Positions 16,619 to 25,433 of a stretch of DNA of 45,670 bases are shown piece after piece. Location: NCBI GenBank assembly GCA_001829625.1, contig MIBW01000100.1:1-45670 (forward strand). Direction: 5' to 3'. The stretch is from Sulfurimonas sp. GWF2_37_8. GTDB lineage: Bacteria > Campylobacterota > Campylobacteria > Campylobacterales > Sulfurimonadaceae. A program made the position numbers and the translations under genes. The stretch's first letter is position 1. Every line of letters starts with the position of its first letter. The notes beneath the pieces were generated by a model that saw only the letters and a program-made list of their open reading frames with translations, did not search any database and was not told where the DNA came from.

Positions 16619-17067
16619 AACATGTAATAGAGAATAAAAATTTTGCTTCTATGATGAAGCGACATATCCAAGAGTTAATTATTCATTTTTTTGAGCAAGA
16701 ACAAAATTTTGGTATTTTATGTACAGTCGATGATGTAAGCTTTGACCCATTTTTACCAAAAAGTATTAAGTCTGAATTTCGTTCATTGACACTTTTCTTT
16801 TTAGCCGGCTACACTTTTGAGACAGCACGTCTTGAAGAAGATTGTCTGATATTTGAAGCAGGTTTTGGCTCTGATAATTTTGGGAGTGTGGTGACTGTGC
16901 CGTTGCTAAGCATCATGCAAGTTATCGTTGATGAAACGCCGGTGCTTATAAATTTGGCAAGATATAAAAAAGAGCAAAAAGTTAAAAAAGAGATAAATGA
17001 TGGCGGCGTTAAAAACTCAATGGATGCATTTTTATCAAATCCAGAAAATAAAAAGTTTTTAAAATAA
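16612..17067 (+). CDS. Conserved small acidic protein with SspB-like pattern
   Basis: 151 residues from TTG 16612 (AGGGG nine bases upstream), overlapping the previous gene by seven bases. It has no signal peptide or membrane helix. The central part, ILCTVDDVSFDPFLPKSI...LTLFFLAGYTFETARLEEDCLIFEAGFGSDNFGSVVTVPLLSIMQVIVDE, resembles in order the SspB fold: a V-D element, a stretch of strands, an F.A.FG core and the VPL..I..I segment, followed by a charged tail (KNSMDAFLSNPENKKFLK). SspB is the adaptor that hands ssrA-tagged proteins to ClpXP. The match is weak and by eye only. I know similar unannotated proteins in Campylobacter and Helicobacter. Treat as a conserved hypothetical. Confidence 0.6.
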   Translation: MLEHVIENKNFASMMKRHIQELIIHFFEQEQNFGILCTVDDVSFDPFLPKSIKSEFRSLTLFFLAGYTFETARLEEDCLIFEAGFGSDNFGSVVTVPLLSIMQVIVDETPVLINLARYKKEQKVKKEINDGGVKNSMDAFLSNPENKKFLK

Positions 17068-17100
17068 GAGAATTTTTCTCCCTTAAGAGAGAATTTTTTT
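17068..17100. terminator. Possible bidirectional terminator between convergent genes
   Basis: GAGAA-TTT-TTCTC (17068-17080) directly follows the upstream stop, and a second GAGAGAA precedes TTTTTTT at 17094-17100, so GAGAG can also pair with the TTCTC. It lies between the SspB-like gene (plus) and the LysR gene (minus). Pairing is short and A-T rich. Confidence 0.4.
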
Positions 17101-17118
17101 AAAAGTGTCTAAAATCAG

Positions 17119-18021
17119 TTAAACCTTAGAAATTGCTAAAAGATAGTTGACAACATTGTCAACAAAGGCATCGTGTTTTTTTTCTTTGCTGTATGCAATG
17201 TAGAATTTTCTCTCTATTTTATAGTTTTTAAGTCTTGCTTCATAGAGTTTACCAGAGTTTACCTCTGATTCGATTACGTGGCGCGACATGATAGATACAA
17301 GTGGTCTTGCTGCATTTTTATCAGCATGCATGATGGACTCTTTGATAGAAGTTGGACTGCTTAATACACCGATAACATTAAAATTGCTGCACTGAACACC
17401 CATCTCTTCAAAAACTTCCGATGTCAGTTTTCTTGTATGTGAATTTTCATCACGACAAATCCAGTCAAACTCGAATAAATCATCTGCGTTTAGATGTTTT
17501 TTGAGCGGTTGATTTGAAAATACGACGAGTTCATCTTCAACCCATTCTCTATAAATAATGCCATCTCTAAATATTGGAGATTCGATAAGTGCGATATCTA
17601 TTTTTTTATCCTCGAGTGCGTCAATCATATCTGTGGATAAGCCTACAAACATATAAACTTCATTGTCTATACGTTTTTTGATTTCACCGAGATAATTTGG
17701 AAGAATATAGTTTCCAATCGCAAATGAAGCGCCCATGATAAATGTAAATTCTTTGTTGATAATTTTTAGAAGCTCTTTTTCACTACTTGCGATGGCTTTA
17801 TCTAGTCTATTTGCTATTCTAAAAAGATCTTCACCTTCTTTTGTAAGCAGGATGCCATTTTTCTTTCTTTCTACAATTTTTGTATCAAGATAATCTTCGA
17901 TAAATTTGATTTGCTGTGTTACAGCAGGTTGGGAAATACCCAGCTTTGCAGAAGCTTTAGAAAAACTTTTTTCTTTTACGACCATCAAAAATGTTTGCAA
18001 TTTTGCAAAATCTCTTAACAT
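17119..18021 (-). CDS. LysR-family transcriptional regulator
   Basis: 300 residues. N-terminal winged helix-turn-helix (FLMVVKEKSFSKASAKLGISQPAVTQQIKFIEDYLDTKIVER, residues 10-55), then the two-lobed ligand-binding domain (residues ~90-295, FTFIMGASFAIGNYILP... IDIALIES). Such regulators bind an effector and activate nearby or distant genes. It is divergent from uvrD with ~135 bases between starts, and convergent with the cysK cluster. A sulfur-related role of the CysB/CysL type is possible from position but not shown. AGGAATT precedes the ATG. Effector unknown. Confidence 0.9.
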   Translation of the reverse strand: MLRDFAKLQTFLMVVKEKSFSKASAKLGISQPAVTQQIKFIEDYLDTKIVERKKNGILLTKEGEDLFRIANRLDKAIASSEKELLKIINKEFTFIMGASFAIGNYILPNYLGEIKKRIDNEVYMFVGLSTDMIDALEDKKIDIALIESPIFRDGIIYREWVEDELVVFSNQPLKKHLNADDLFEFDWICRDENSHTRKLTSEVFEEMGVQCSNFNVIGVLSSPTSIKESIMHADKNAARPLVSIMSRHVIESEVNSGKLYEARLKNYKIERKFYIAYSKEKKHDAFVDNVVNYLLAISKV

Positions 18022-18111
18022 AATAATTCCTATAAGTAATATTGATAATAAAAGTATAACTCATAATTATAATTAATGCAATAGGTTTGTAATAATTTAC
18101 CCCTTTTAGGT

Positions 18112-18117
18112 TATAAT
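18112..18117 (+). promoter_or_regulatory. -10 box of the uvrD-led gene run
   Basis: TATAAT with transcription expected near 18124, just upstream of both possible uvrD start codons. It opens the long plus-strand run from uvrD onward, whose genes are spaced by overlaps or by a few bases. Confidence 0.5.
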
Positions 18118-18157
18118 AAAAATAAGTTAGAAAATATATATGAAAATAGTGGTTATT

Positions 18158-20206
18158 ATGAAAAAAATATTTGATAGATTAAATGAGTCTCAAGCAAAAG
18201 CCGTAAGGCAGACTGAGGGTCCTGTTTTGATATTGGCAGGGGCTGGAAGCGGTAAAACGACTACTATAGTCTCAAGACTTGCATACTTGATAGAAGAGGT
18301 CGGGATACCTGCATCAAATACACTTACGCTGACCTTTACAAATAAAGCAGCCAAAGAGATGCGTGAGCGTTCTGCCGCTATGATAAGCCAGAGTGCATAT
18401 CCGCCACTTTTATGTACTTTTCATAAGTTTGGACTTCTTTTTTTAAAATTTAATATACATCTTTTGGGACGTGAAAATAATTTTGTAGTTATCGACAGTG
18501 ATGACAAAAAACGCATCATAAAAAAAATAAATGCAGAACTTGCTACACCACTTATAGCAAGTGAGATATCACGTTATAAAAATTCACTTCTTAGCCCAGA
18601 TGATGCTTATAAACAAGCAGAATTTTTTAACTATCAGCAAATAGCAAAGGTCTATGAAGCGTATGAGATTTATCTGCATGAAAATAATCTTGTCGATTTT
18701 GATGATTTGATTGCACTGACATATAAACTTCTCAAAGAAAACCCGAGTTTAGCGGAGCAGACATCTCAAAAATACCAATATATTATGATTGACGAATATC
18801 AAGATACAAATGAACTACAGCTTAAACTTGTCCAGATACTTTGTAAAACGCATAACAATATCTGTGTTGTTGGAGATGATGATCAGAGTATTTACGGATG
18901 GCGCGGGGCACATATTCGAAATATAATGGAGTTTGACAAAGATTTTGCCGGTACTTCTGTGTTTAAACTTGAGGAAAATTATCGTTCAAAAGAACAGATA
19001 CTCAAAGTTGCAAATGCTTTGATAGAACATAACCGTTCTCGTTTGGGTAAAACACTTCTTGCTACACGCGGAAGTGGAGATGATGTTGCCATTCTTAATT
19101 CTGGCGATGAAAATGAAGAAGCAAGAAAGATAGCGATAAATATCAAAAGGCTACTTGAATCGGGCATAAGTGCAAATGATATCGCGATACTGTATCGTGT
19201 AAATGTTTTAAGCCGTTCCATCGAAGAGGGACTCAACCGTGCGGGAATCGCTTATAAACTTGTTGGAGGTCTTAGATTTTATGATAGATCTGAAATCAAA
19301 GACCTTATATCTTATCTTCGTGTTATAACGAACCATCATGATGATTTTTCTTTTAAACGTATCGTCAATAAACCAAAACGCGGTCTTGGAAAAGCAAGTG
19401 TTGATAAACTTGAACTAGCAGCCCATGCGAAAGGTTCTTCTATGTATGAGTTCATCAAAGATGCTTCTGTTGAAGAACTTGAAACAATAGTCCGTAAAAA
19501 AAATGCACTCACACTCAAAGATTTTTTGCAAAAAATAGAATATGCAGCTCATGTAGCGGCGGAGTCAACATATGATTTTATTGATTTGCTAGAAGACTCT
19601 TTTGAACTCAAAAAGATTTATACAGGTATGCCTGATGAGATAGAGAGAGTTTTAAATATGGATGAATTTTACGGTTTGATGCGTGATTTTGTCAAAAAAA
19701 CACCTGAAGCAAGTATTGATGAATTTTTAAATGAGTTGACACTTCAGAGTGAGCAAGATCAAGTTGAGGGTGAAAGTATTTATATGATGAGTATCCACGC
19801 ATCAAAAGGTTTGGAGTTCAAGCATGTTTTTATTATAGGGCTAGAGGAAGGATTTTTGCCTTTGGTTGGTGATGGAAGCGACCTTGAAGAAGAGAGACGT
19901 CTTGGTTATGTCTCTTTCACTAGAGCAAAGGATACTTTGACACTTTCACATGTTGATAGCCGTTTTTATAAAGGTCGCAGAAGTGAACTGCAAAAGAGCA
20001 GATTTTTCAATGAAGCGGGACTTTGTGCAGGTTCATTGATAGTAGAGAAAAACACTGCGTTTAAGAAAGGTGATTTGGTACGCCATAAGATTTTTGGAAC
20101 AGGTAGAGTGACAGGCATAGGGAAATCAGGACGTGAATTTAAACTCAAAATTAATTTTGCTGGTACAACACGCGACATTTTGGCATCATTCGTTGAGAGA
20201 CTATGA
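18158..20206 (+). CDS. uvrD: UvrD/Rep/PcrA-type DNA helicase
   Basis: A superfamily 1A 3'-5' helicase for DNA repair and replication restart. About 682 residues from ATG 18158; the ORF-track ATG 18140 is equally possible, since neither has a strong ribosome site. Motifs in order: LNESQAKAV (Q motif), LAGAGSGKTTT (Walker A), LTFTNKAAKEM (Ia), IDEYQDTN (II, DEXQ-type), GDDDQSIYGWRGA (III), LEENYRS (IV), MSIHASKGLEFKHVFIIGLEEGFLP (V) and GYVSFTRAKDTL (VI). The C-terminal FKKGDLVRHKIFGTGRVTGIG is the usual PcrA-like tail. It overlaps truB as ATGA. Whether it is the UvrD or the Rep ortholog cannot be told from sequence alone. Confidence 0.94.
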   Translation: MKKIFDRLNESQAKAVRQTEGPVLILAGAGSGKTTTIVSRLAYLIEEVGIPASNTLTLTFTNKAAKEMRERSAAMISQSAYPPLLCTFHKFGLLFLKFNIHLLGRENNFVVIDSDDKKRIIKKINAELATPLIASEISRYKNSLLSPDDAYKQAEFFNYQQIAKVYEAYEIYLHENNLVDFDDLIALTYKLLKENPSLAEQTSQKYQYIMIDEYQDTNELQLKLVQILCKTHNNICVVGDDDQSIYGWRGAHIRNIMEFDKDFAGTSVFKLEENYRSKEQILKVANALIEHNRSRLGKTLLATRGSGDDVAILNSGDENEEARKIAINIKRLLESGISANDIAILYRVNVLSRSIEEGLNRAGIAYKLVGGLRFYDRSEIKDLISYLRVITNHHDDFSFKRIVNKPKRGLGKASVDKLELAAHAKGSSMYEFIKDASVEELETIVRKKNALTLKDFLQKIEYAAHVAAESTYDFIDLLEDSFELKKIYTGMPDEIERVLNMDEFYGLMRDFVKKTPEASIDEFLNELTLQSEQDQVEGESIYMMSIHASKGLEFKHVFIIGLEEGFLPLVGDGSDLEEERRLGYVSFTRAKDTLTLSHVDSRFYKGRRSELQKSRFFNEAGLCAGSLIVEKNTAFKKGDLVRHKIFGTGRVTGIGKSGREFKLKINFAGTTRDILASFVERL

Positions 20207-21033
20207 ACCGTCTTTTCGTCGCATACAAGCCTTCTGGTATAGGCTCAAACCTTTTTTTAAGCCGTCTTAAACGCAAATACAATAATAAAAAAGCTGGTTT
20301 TTCAGGAACACTTGATCCTTTTGCTAAAGGTGTTTTGATTATCGGGATGGGTTCGCACACAAAACTTTTTCGTTTTTTGGATAAAACACCCAAAAAATAT
20401 AGAGCTACCCTTTGGTTGGGTGCAAAAAGTGACTCACTTGACATAGAGATGATAGAACAAGTGGAGATGCTAGCTGCGTTTAGTGATACAAAAGTTTTAG
20501 AAGTTGTAAAATCTCTTGAAGGCTTGCTTGAATATACACCGCCGATTTTCAGCGCTAAACAGATAAACGGTCAGCGTGCATATGATTTGGCACGTGCCGG
20601 CAAAGAGGTTGTGCTTGATGTGATACAGTCAACTATCTACGAAACGCAGCTTTTACACTACAGACATCCCTTTGTAACTTTTGAAGCGACAGTTTCTGAA
20701 GGCTCTTATATACGTTCAATCGGTCAGATAATTGCCACAAAACTTGGAGTAAAACATGGAAGTCTTAGTGCCTTAGAGAGGCTTAGTGAGGGGCAATTTC
20801 GCTATGATGGTGAAAAAGTTTTAGATATCAAAAAATCGCTCAATATTCCACGCAACAGCTATCATGGAGATTTTGAAAATCTCAAATATGGAAGAGTTCT
20901 TGCTTTGGAAGATTTAGAAATACAAGAAAATGGGCATTATTGGCTAGATAATGGTGATAACATATCGATTATCAAAATAAAAGACGCAACCGTTACATAC
21001 GAACTAGGTAGGATTTATGTTAGTACTTGCTAG
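20203..21033 (+). CDS. truB: tRNA pseudouridine-55 synthase
   Basis: Makes the T-loop pseudouridine 55 of tRNAs. 276 residues with the TruB signature AGFSGTLDPFAKGVLIIGMG, whose Asp is the catalytic nucleophile. YTPPIFSAKQINGQRAYDLARAG and GSYIRSIGQII are also family typical. ATGA overlap with uvrD; the 3' end overlaps csrA by 17 bases. The gene order uvrD-truB-csrA-ispE is as in Campylobacter. Confidence 0.95.
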   Translation: MNRLFVAYKPSGIGSNLFLSRLKRKYNNKKAGFSGTLDPFAKGVLIIGMGSHTKLFRFLDKTPKKYRATLWLGAKSDSLDIEMIEQVEMLAAFSDTKVLEVVKSLEGLLEYTPPIFSAKQINGQRAYDLARAGKEVVLDVIQSTIYETQLLHYRHPFVTFEATVSEGSYIRSIGQIIATKLGVKHGSLSALERLSEGQFRYDGEKVLDIKKSLNIPRNSYHGDFENLKYGRVLALEDLEIQENGHYWLDNGDNISIIKIKDATVTYELGRIYVSTC

Positions 21034-21247
21034 AAAATTGGATGAATCCATTGTTATCGGTGATGATATAATCATCAAGGTTATATCTATCGACAAAGGT
21101 GTTGTAAAGTTAGGGATTGAAGCCCCACATAATGTTTCAATCATGCGCAGTGAACTTTTAGAAGATGTTAAATATGCAAACATCGCCTCTTCAAAAAAAG
21201 TGAATCTTGCAGCCTTGACACTTTTAAGTAAAATACTCAAAAAATAA
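21017..21247 (+). CDS. csrA: Carbon storage regulator CsrA
   Basis: Dimeric RNA-binding post-transcriptional regulator that binds GGA motifs near ribosome sites; in related bacteria it controls flagellin translation and is antagonised by FliW. 76 residues: MLVLARKLDESIVIGDDIIIKVISIDKG, then VKLGIEAPHNVSIMRSELLEDV. The RNA-binding Leu4, Arg6 and the Arg of IMRSE are present. AGGATTT precedes the ATG; the gene begins inside truB. Confidence 0.95.
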   Translation: MLVLARKLDESIVIGDDIIIKVISIDKGVVKLGIEAPHNVSIMRSELLEDVKYANIASSKKVNLAALTLLSKILKK

Positions 21248-21257
21248 GAGATAGAAG

Positions 21258-22031
21258 ATGAAAGTCTATAAGGCTTATGCCAAGGTCAATATTTTTTTGA
21301 AGATAACAGGCTCACGTGGAGCATATCATGAGATTATCTCTCGTTTTATGCGAGTGGCTAATCTGTATGATATGCTCTCATTTGTTCCAAAAACAAGTGA
21401 AAAGTTTGAGATTCTTGGAGATTTTTCTTGTACGACTGAGCAAAATACTATCTACAAAGCTTACTTTGCGCTTAAGTGTGCAACAGAGTCTGCATCTTTA
21501 GAGAAACTTATGCGTACACATGCTGTACGGGTAAATAAAGCCATCCCTGCGTTTGCTGGTTTAGGGGGAGGAAGTAGCGATGCAGCTACATATTTGAAAA
21601 TGTGTAATGAAGTTTTGCATTTGGGATTAAGTTTGCGTGAACTTGCAGAGATTGGTCTCAAAGTTGGAGCGGATGTTCCATTTTTTATTTATGGATATGA
21701 TGCGGCAAATGTAAGCGGTATCGGTGAAATAGTCGAAGAGTTTGAAGAGGATTTACTAGAACTTGAGACTTTTACTCCAAAAGTTGAGATTAGTACACCA
21801 AAAGTTTATGCTTCTTATCGAGAAAATTTTTACAAACCGATTGATATAAAAACTATAGAATTTTTTAAAAAAACAAAGTCTAAAGATATTTTAAAGAGCA
21901 TGAGTGCGAACGAAGCAAATGATCTTTTTGCTCCAGCTTTGCAAGAGTATAAAGAACTCAAAAACCACTATCAGTATGGCTGGCATTTTAGCGGAAGCGG
22001 AAGCAGCTTTTTTAGAGTAAAGGAAAAATAA
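21258..22031 (+). CDS. ispE: 4-diphosphocytidyl-2-C-methyl-D-erythritol kinase
   Basis: A GHMP kinase that phosphorylates CDP-methylerythritol in the MEP route to isoprenoid precursors. 257 residues, a little shorter than the enterobacterial form. Start [17 protein letters not shown] contains the AKVN motif; [17 protein letters not shown] is the ATP-binding GHMP loop; [11 protein letters not shown] follows; [12 protein letters not shown] is the C-terminal glycine motif. The stop overlaps smpB by one base (TAATG). Confidence 0.95.
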   Translation: MKVYKAYAKVNIFLKITGSRGAYHEIISRFMRVANLYDMLSFVPKTSEKFEILGDFSCTTEQNTIYKAYFALKCATESASLEKLMRTHAVRVNKAIPAFAGLGGGSSDAATYLKMCNEVLHLGLSLRELAEIGLKVGADVPFFIYGYDAANVSGIGEIVEEFEEDLLELETFTPKVEISTPKVYASYRENFYKPIDIKTIEFFKKTKSKDILKSMSANEANDLFAPALQEYKELKNHYQYGWHFSGSGSSFFRVKEK

Positions 22032-22483
22032 TGGGTGAAACCATCGCAAAAAATAAAAAAGCCTATTTTGACTATTTTTTGGAAGAAAAATTTGAAGCGG
22101 GTCTTGTTTTGGCAGGAAGTGAAGTGAAAGCTATCCGTGCGCACAAGGTAAATCTCAAAGATAGTTTTATCCGTTTTGTGGGAGAAGAAGCGTTTTTATT
22201 TAACGCACATATCGGAAGACTTGAAACAACACATCATTTTTATACACATGAAGAACGTGGCAGCAGAAAACTTCTTTTGCATAAAAAACAGATACAAAAG
22301 ATGCTCAAAGCAGTCAATAGAGATGGATATACGGTTGTGCCCTTGCAGCTTTATTTTAATGACAGAAATATTATCAAACTTCAGATTGCAATAGCCAAAG
22401 GAAAACAACTCCATGACAAACGCCAAGACCTCAAAGAAAAAGATATGAAACGTGATATCGAACGTTCGATGAAAGGGAATTGA
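22031..22483 (+). CDS. smpB: SsrA-binding protein
   Basis: Binds tmRNA and brings it to stalled ribosomes for trans-translation. 150 residues: [71 protein letters not shown] and the basic tail [10 protein letters not shown]. Between ispE and an M23 peptidase, with one-base overlaps on both sides. No tmRNA gene is found nearby. Confidence 0.96.
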   Translation: MGETIAKNKKAYFDYFLEEKFEAGLVLAGSEVKAIRAHKVNLKDSFIRFVGEEAFLFNAHIGRLETTHHFYTHEERGSRKLLLHKKQIQKMLKAVNRDGYTVVPLQLYFNDRNIIKLQIAIAKGKQLHDKRQDLKEKDMKRDIERSMKGN

Positions 22484-23349
22484 TGCGTTTACTTTTTTTA
22501 CTTTTTTTTGCCACATATTCTCTTTTTGCTCTTGAATATACTTTGGCTGATTCGAGTATAGCAAATGGTAAAACGACTTTTATAATATTTCAAAAAGAGC
22601 AGGGTGTTGTGTATGATAGAGTGGCTCATGCAGATAGGGCTTATAAAATATTTGAACATCCTTTGGATAAAACAAAGATGTATGCACTTATTCCCATGAG
22701 CTACGACCAAATGCCATCTAAAGAGAAACTAAGACTCCATTACAAAAAAAATGAGGCTGCGTTTAGTGAGGATATGTTTGTAGTAGTCAAAGATGGAAAA
22801 TATGCAAAAGAGCAGATACAAGTCACTAAGTCCAAAGTAAATCCGACGAGTGAAGCAGTAAAAAAACGCATCTCCCAAGAGTATGATGAAGCGATGCGCA
22901 TCTATGGAACGGTCAATAAAGAAAGTTATATCAAGTCTGCGTTTATCGCACCGATGCAGAGTGTCATTACGAGTGATTTTGGAAAGGCAAGAGTTTATAA
23001 CGATTCTCTTAAAGGTTATCACGGCGGAACAGATTATCGTGCAGCGGTTGGCACAACTATTGTCGCGAGTAATGACGGAGTAGTGGCACTTGTTGCGGAT
23101 AGATTTTATTCAGGAGGTACTGTACTTGTAGATCATGGTCAGGGCATCTATACATGCTACTTTCACATGAGCCGTTTTGATGTCAAAAAAGGACAAAAAA
23201 TAAAAAAATCCCAACAGCTTGGTCTCTCAGGCGCAAGTGGACGTGTGAGTGGTCCACATTTACATTTCGCTGTTCGTATTAATAAAATACAGGTTGACCC
23301 GCTGCAGTTTATAGAATTGATAAACAATAAAATACTTAAGGAGATATAA
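22483..23349 (+). CDS. Exported M23-family metallopeptidase (peptidoglycan endopeptidase)
   Basis: 288 residues from ATG 22483, which overlaps the smpB stop (TGATG). The track start one codon earlier is a TTG. Signal peptide [16 protein letters not shown], a ~150-residue N-terminal part, then a LytM/M23 domain: YHGGTDYRAAVGTTIVASNDGVV holds the first zinc His and Asp, and SGPHLHFAVRI the HxH. These residues are intact, so it is likely an active zinc endopeptidase cutting crosslinked peptidoglycan in the periplasm. Related M23 enzymes shape the helical cells of Helicobacter and Campylobacter; whether this is a Csd/Pgp ortholog cannot be decided here. Confidence 0.88.
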   Translation: MRLLFLLFFATYSLFALEYTLADSSIANGKTTFIIFQKEQGVVYDRVAHADRAYKIFEHPLDKTKMYALIPMSYDQMPSKEKLRLHYKKNEAAFSEDMFVVVKDGKYAKEQIQVTKSKVNPTSEAVKKRISQEYDEAMRIYGTVNKESYIKSAFIAPMQSVITSDFGKARVYNDSLKGYHGGTDYRAAVGTTIVASNDGVVALVADRFYSGGTVLVDHGQGIYTCYFHMSRFDVKKGQKIKKSQQLGLSGASGRVSGPHLHFAVRINKIQVDPLQFIELINNKILKEI

Positions 23350-23942
23350 TGACACTTTTCCAACTTATCATACTCGGAGCTTCTGCTTATTTTGCATTTA
23401 AAATTTACGAGCATATACAAACACTTAAAGACAAAGAAGGCAATGATAGCGATGCGGATAGTCCAAGAACTGCAGAAGCTTTTTCTACTTTTTCTCCAGA
23501 GTCTTTAGTACAAAGAGCAGATGAAGCTTTTGAGAACGATGATAAAGAAAAAGCTTTAGCTTTACTTATTGAAGCAAATGCAAAGGACCCAAAAAACGCA
23601 GATATACTTTTTAAAATAGGGTATATTTCAAATCAAATTGGAAATAGTGATGAAGCGCTCATGTACTACAAAGAATCACTAGACGCAGATGCGGACAATG
23701 AGTTTGCACATAATGCGACAGCTTCTATTTATAGAGAAAAAGGTGAATTTGCTTCTGCAAAAAATCATCTGCAGGCTTCTTTGGATATCGATGCAACAAA
23801 CCCGATAACGTACTATAATTTTGGAAATCTGCTTGTTGCTATGCATAAAAACAGTGAAGCAATTATAATGTATAAAAAAGCTCTTGAGCTTAAAGCTGAT
23901 TTTATCGAAGTCAAAGAAGAGTTAGCAAAGATAGAAGGATAG
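23349..23942 (+). CDS. Membrane-anchored TPR protein
   Basis: 197 residues. A hydrophobic N-terminal segment (LFQLIILGASAYFAFKIYEHI) acts as anchor or uncleaved signal, followed by an acidic linker and tetratricopeptide repeats from residue 55 onward (ADEAFENDDKEKALALLIEANAKDPKNADILFKIGYISNQIGNSDEALMYYKESL and two further units). TPRs serve protein-protein contacts; no partner can be named. Its start overlaps the M23 gene stop by one base, so the two may act together. Confidence 0.82.
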   Translation: MTLFQLIILGASAYFAFKIYEHIQTLKDKEGNDSDADSPRTAEAFSTFSPESLVQRADEAFENDDKEKALALLIEANAKDPKNADILFKIGYISNQIGNSDEALMYYKESLDADADNEFAHNATASIYREKGEFASAKNHLQASLDIDATNPITYYNFGNLLVAMHKNSEAIIMYKKALELKADFIEVKEELAKIEG

Positions 23943-23945
23943 GTT

Positions 23946-24671
23946 GTGAAAATCTCAGAGATTTACAAACGACTTGACGAGCTTTCACCATTTACGCTTC
24001 AAGAGTCTTGGGATAATTCGGGACTTTTACTCGGTGATTTTTCACAAGAAGTAAAACGTGTTGTGCTGAGTATAGATGTGGATGAAAAACTTATCGATAC
24101 TATCGATGAAGATACCTTACTTATCACGCATCATCCTCTTATATTTAGCGGATTGAAGCAACTACAGTTTGGTAAATATCCAGCAAATCTTATTCAAAAA
24201 ATGCTACGAAAAAATATCTCAAATATCGCAATGCATACAAATTTTGACCAAACACACCTCAATGAGTATGTAGCCAAAGAGATACTCGGATATGAGATAA
24301 TAAAACAAGAGGGTTTTGTTATTTATCTCAAAATTGATGAGGATTTTGACACATTCGCTAAAAAAGTATCGACTGCGTTTGGACTCTTTCACACCAAATG
24401 TGTCAAGTGCTCTGAGTATGTAAAGATAGCAGCACTTACAACTGGCTCAGGATGTTCGCTTATGCGTTTTATAGAGGCAGAGTGTTTTTTGACAGGAGAT
24501 GTGAAATACCATGATGCGATGGAGGCAAAAAGTGTCAATCTTTCCCTGATTGATATAGGTCATTATGAAAGTGAACGCTTTTTTTCACAAATTTTAGCAA
24601 AGCATTTGAAAAATTTAGGTTTAGAAGTTATAATTTCATCATCAGAAAATCCATTTACTTATATTTCATGA
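23946..24671 (+). CDS. Nif3-like dinuclear metal center protein
   Basis: 241 residues, GTG start behind AGGATAGG. It matches the Nif3/YbgI family (often named GTP cyclohydrolase 1 type 2 homolog): LQESWDNSGLLLGD near the start, metal ligands in LLITHHPLIFSGLK, AMHTNFDQTHLNEYVA and SLIDIGHYESERF. Members are hexameric toroids with two metal ions; the function in bacteria is unsettled. The pairing with the next zinc-ribbon gene and waaA is as HP0959-HP0958-HP0957 of H. pylori. Confidence 0.9.
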   Translation: MKISEIYKRLDELSPFTLQESWDNSGLLLGDFSQEVKRVVLSIDVDEKLIDTIDEDTLLITHHPLIFSGLKQLQFGKYPANLIQKMLRKNISNIAMHTNFDQTHLNEYVAKEILGYEIIKQEGFVIYLKIDEDFDTFAKKVSTAFGLFHTKCVKCSEYVKIAALTTGSGCSLMRFIEAECFLTGDVKYHDAMEAKSVNLSLIDIGHYESERFFSQILAKHLKNLGLEVIISSSENPFTYIS

Positions 24672-24674
24672 CTT

Positions 24675-24680
24675 TATAGT
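24675..24680 (+). promoter_or_regulatory. Possible -10 box for the zinc-ribbon gene
   Basis: TATAGT immediately after the nif3-like stop, with ~30 bases to the AAGGAGT-led ATG at 24717. It would allow separate expression of the FlgZ-like gene. Confidence 0.35.
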
Positions 24681-24716
24681 AAAAATGGTAAACTCGAGAA
24701 ACCCAAAAGGAGTCCA

Positions 24717-25430
24717 ATGAACAAGCACCTTAAACAACTAATAGACCTTTCAATAGTAGATAAAGAAATCGACGCTTTTGAACCTCAGATCGAAGAAGCT
24801 AACTATAGTTACGAGGCTGCATTAGCGAAAACGCAGAGTATTCACTCGGATATTGAGAACTTGACACAAGAGATTAGAACAGAAGAAGTTAAAAAAGCGA
24901 AAAATGAGCTGCATCTCAAAGAACTTTCTCAAAAACTCGAAGACAATGCAAAAAAAAGCTCTGAAATCAAAACTGAGCGTGAGATGAAATCATTGCAACT
25001 TGAAGAAGAGATAGCAAAAGAGCAAGTTACTTTTGCTAATGAAGAGATTGAGAGACTTGAACGCATCATCGACTCCAAAAAATCACAAGTTGAAGCTGCA
25101 AAAGTGACACTTGATGAACTCAATACAAAACTTGAATTTGTAAAAGCAGATGTAGATGCAAAACTAGATCTTATCAACATAGAAAGACAAAAGGTGTTTG
25201 TTGAAAAAGAAAAACTTCTTGGAGAAGTAAACCAAAAAGGTCTTGCGTTTTATCAAAAAGTTCGTCGCTGGGCAAAAAACTCAACGGTTGTTGCAGTAGA
25301 AGATCAAGCTTGTATGGGTTGCCATATGCTAATCAGTGATAAAGTATATGCAGATGTTATCAAAGGTGATGAGATCAATACTTGTCCTCACTGTGGCCGT
25401 ATCTTATATATGAAAGTTAGTGAAGAATAG
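24717..25430 (+). CDS. Coiled-coil zinc-ribbon protein, FlgZ/HP0958-like
   Basis: 237 residues. Residues ~5-180 are a charged heptad-type coiled coil without Pro; the last 40 form a C4 zinc ribbon (CMGCHM ... CPHCGRIL). This architecture and the place between nif3-like and waaA fit H. pylori HP0958 (FlgZ), which stabilises sigma-54 (RpoN) and binds flaA mRNA in flagellar control. The family name is thus positional and structural; a general nucleic-acid-binding role is the cautious reading. AAGGAGT precedes the ATG. The ribosome-binding site is the best in this run, consistent with an independent transcript start. Confidence 0.82.
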   Translation: MNKHLKQLIDLSIVDKEIDAFEPQIEEANYSYEAALAKTQSIHSDIENLTQEIRTEEVKKAKNELHLKELSQKLEDNAKKSSEIKTEREMKSLQLEEEIAKEQVTFANEEIERLERIIDSKKSQVEAAKVTLDELNTKLEFVKADVDAKLDLINIERQKVFVEKEKLLGEVNQKGLAFYQKVRRWAKNSTVVAVEDQACMGCHMLISDKVYADVIKGDEINTCPHCGRILYMKVSEE

Positions 25431-25433
25431 GCC

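Noticed and set aside
22031-22483. tmRNA gene near smpB
   Set aside because: No tmRNA-like acceptor or tag reading frame was found in the flanking sequence; there is no intergenic room.
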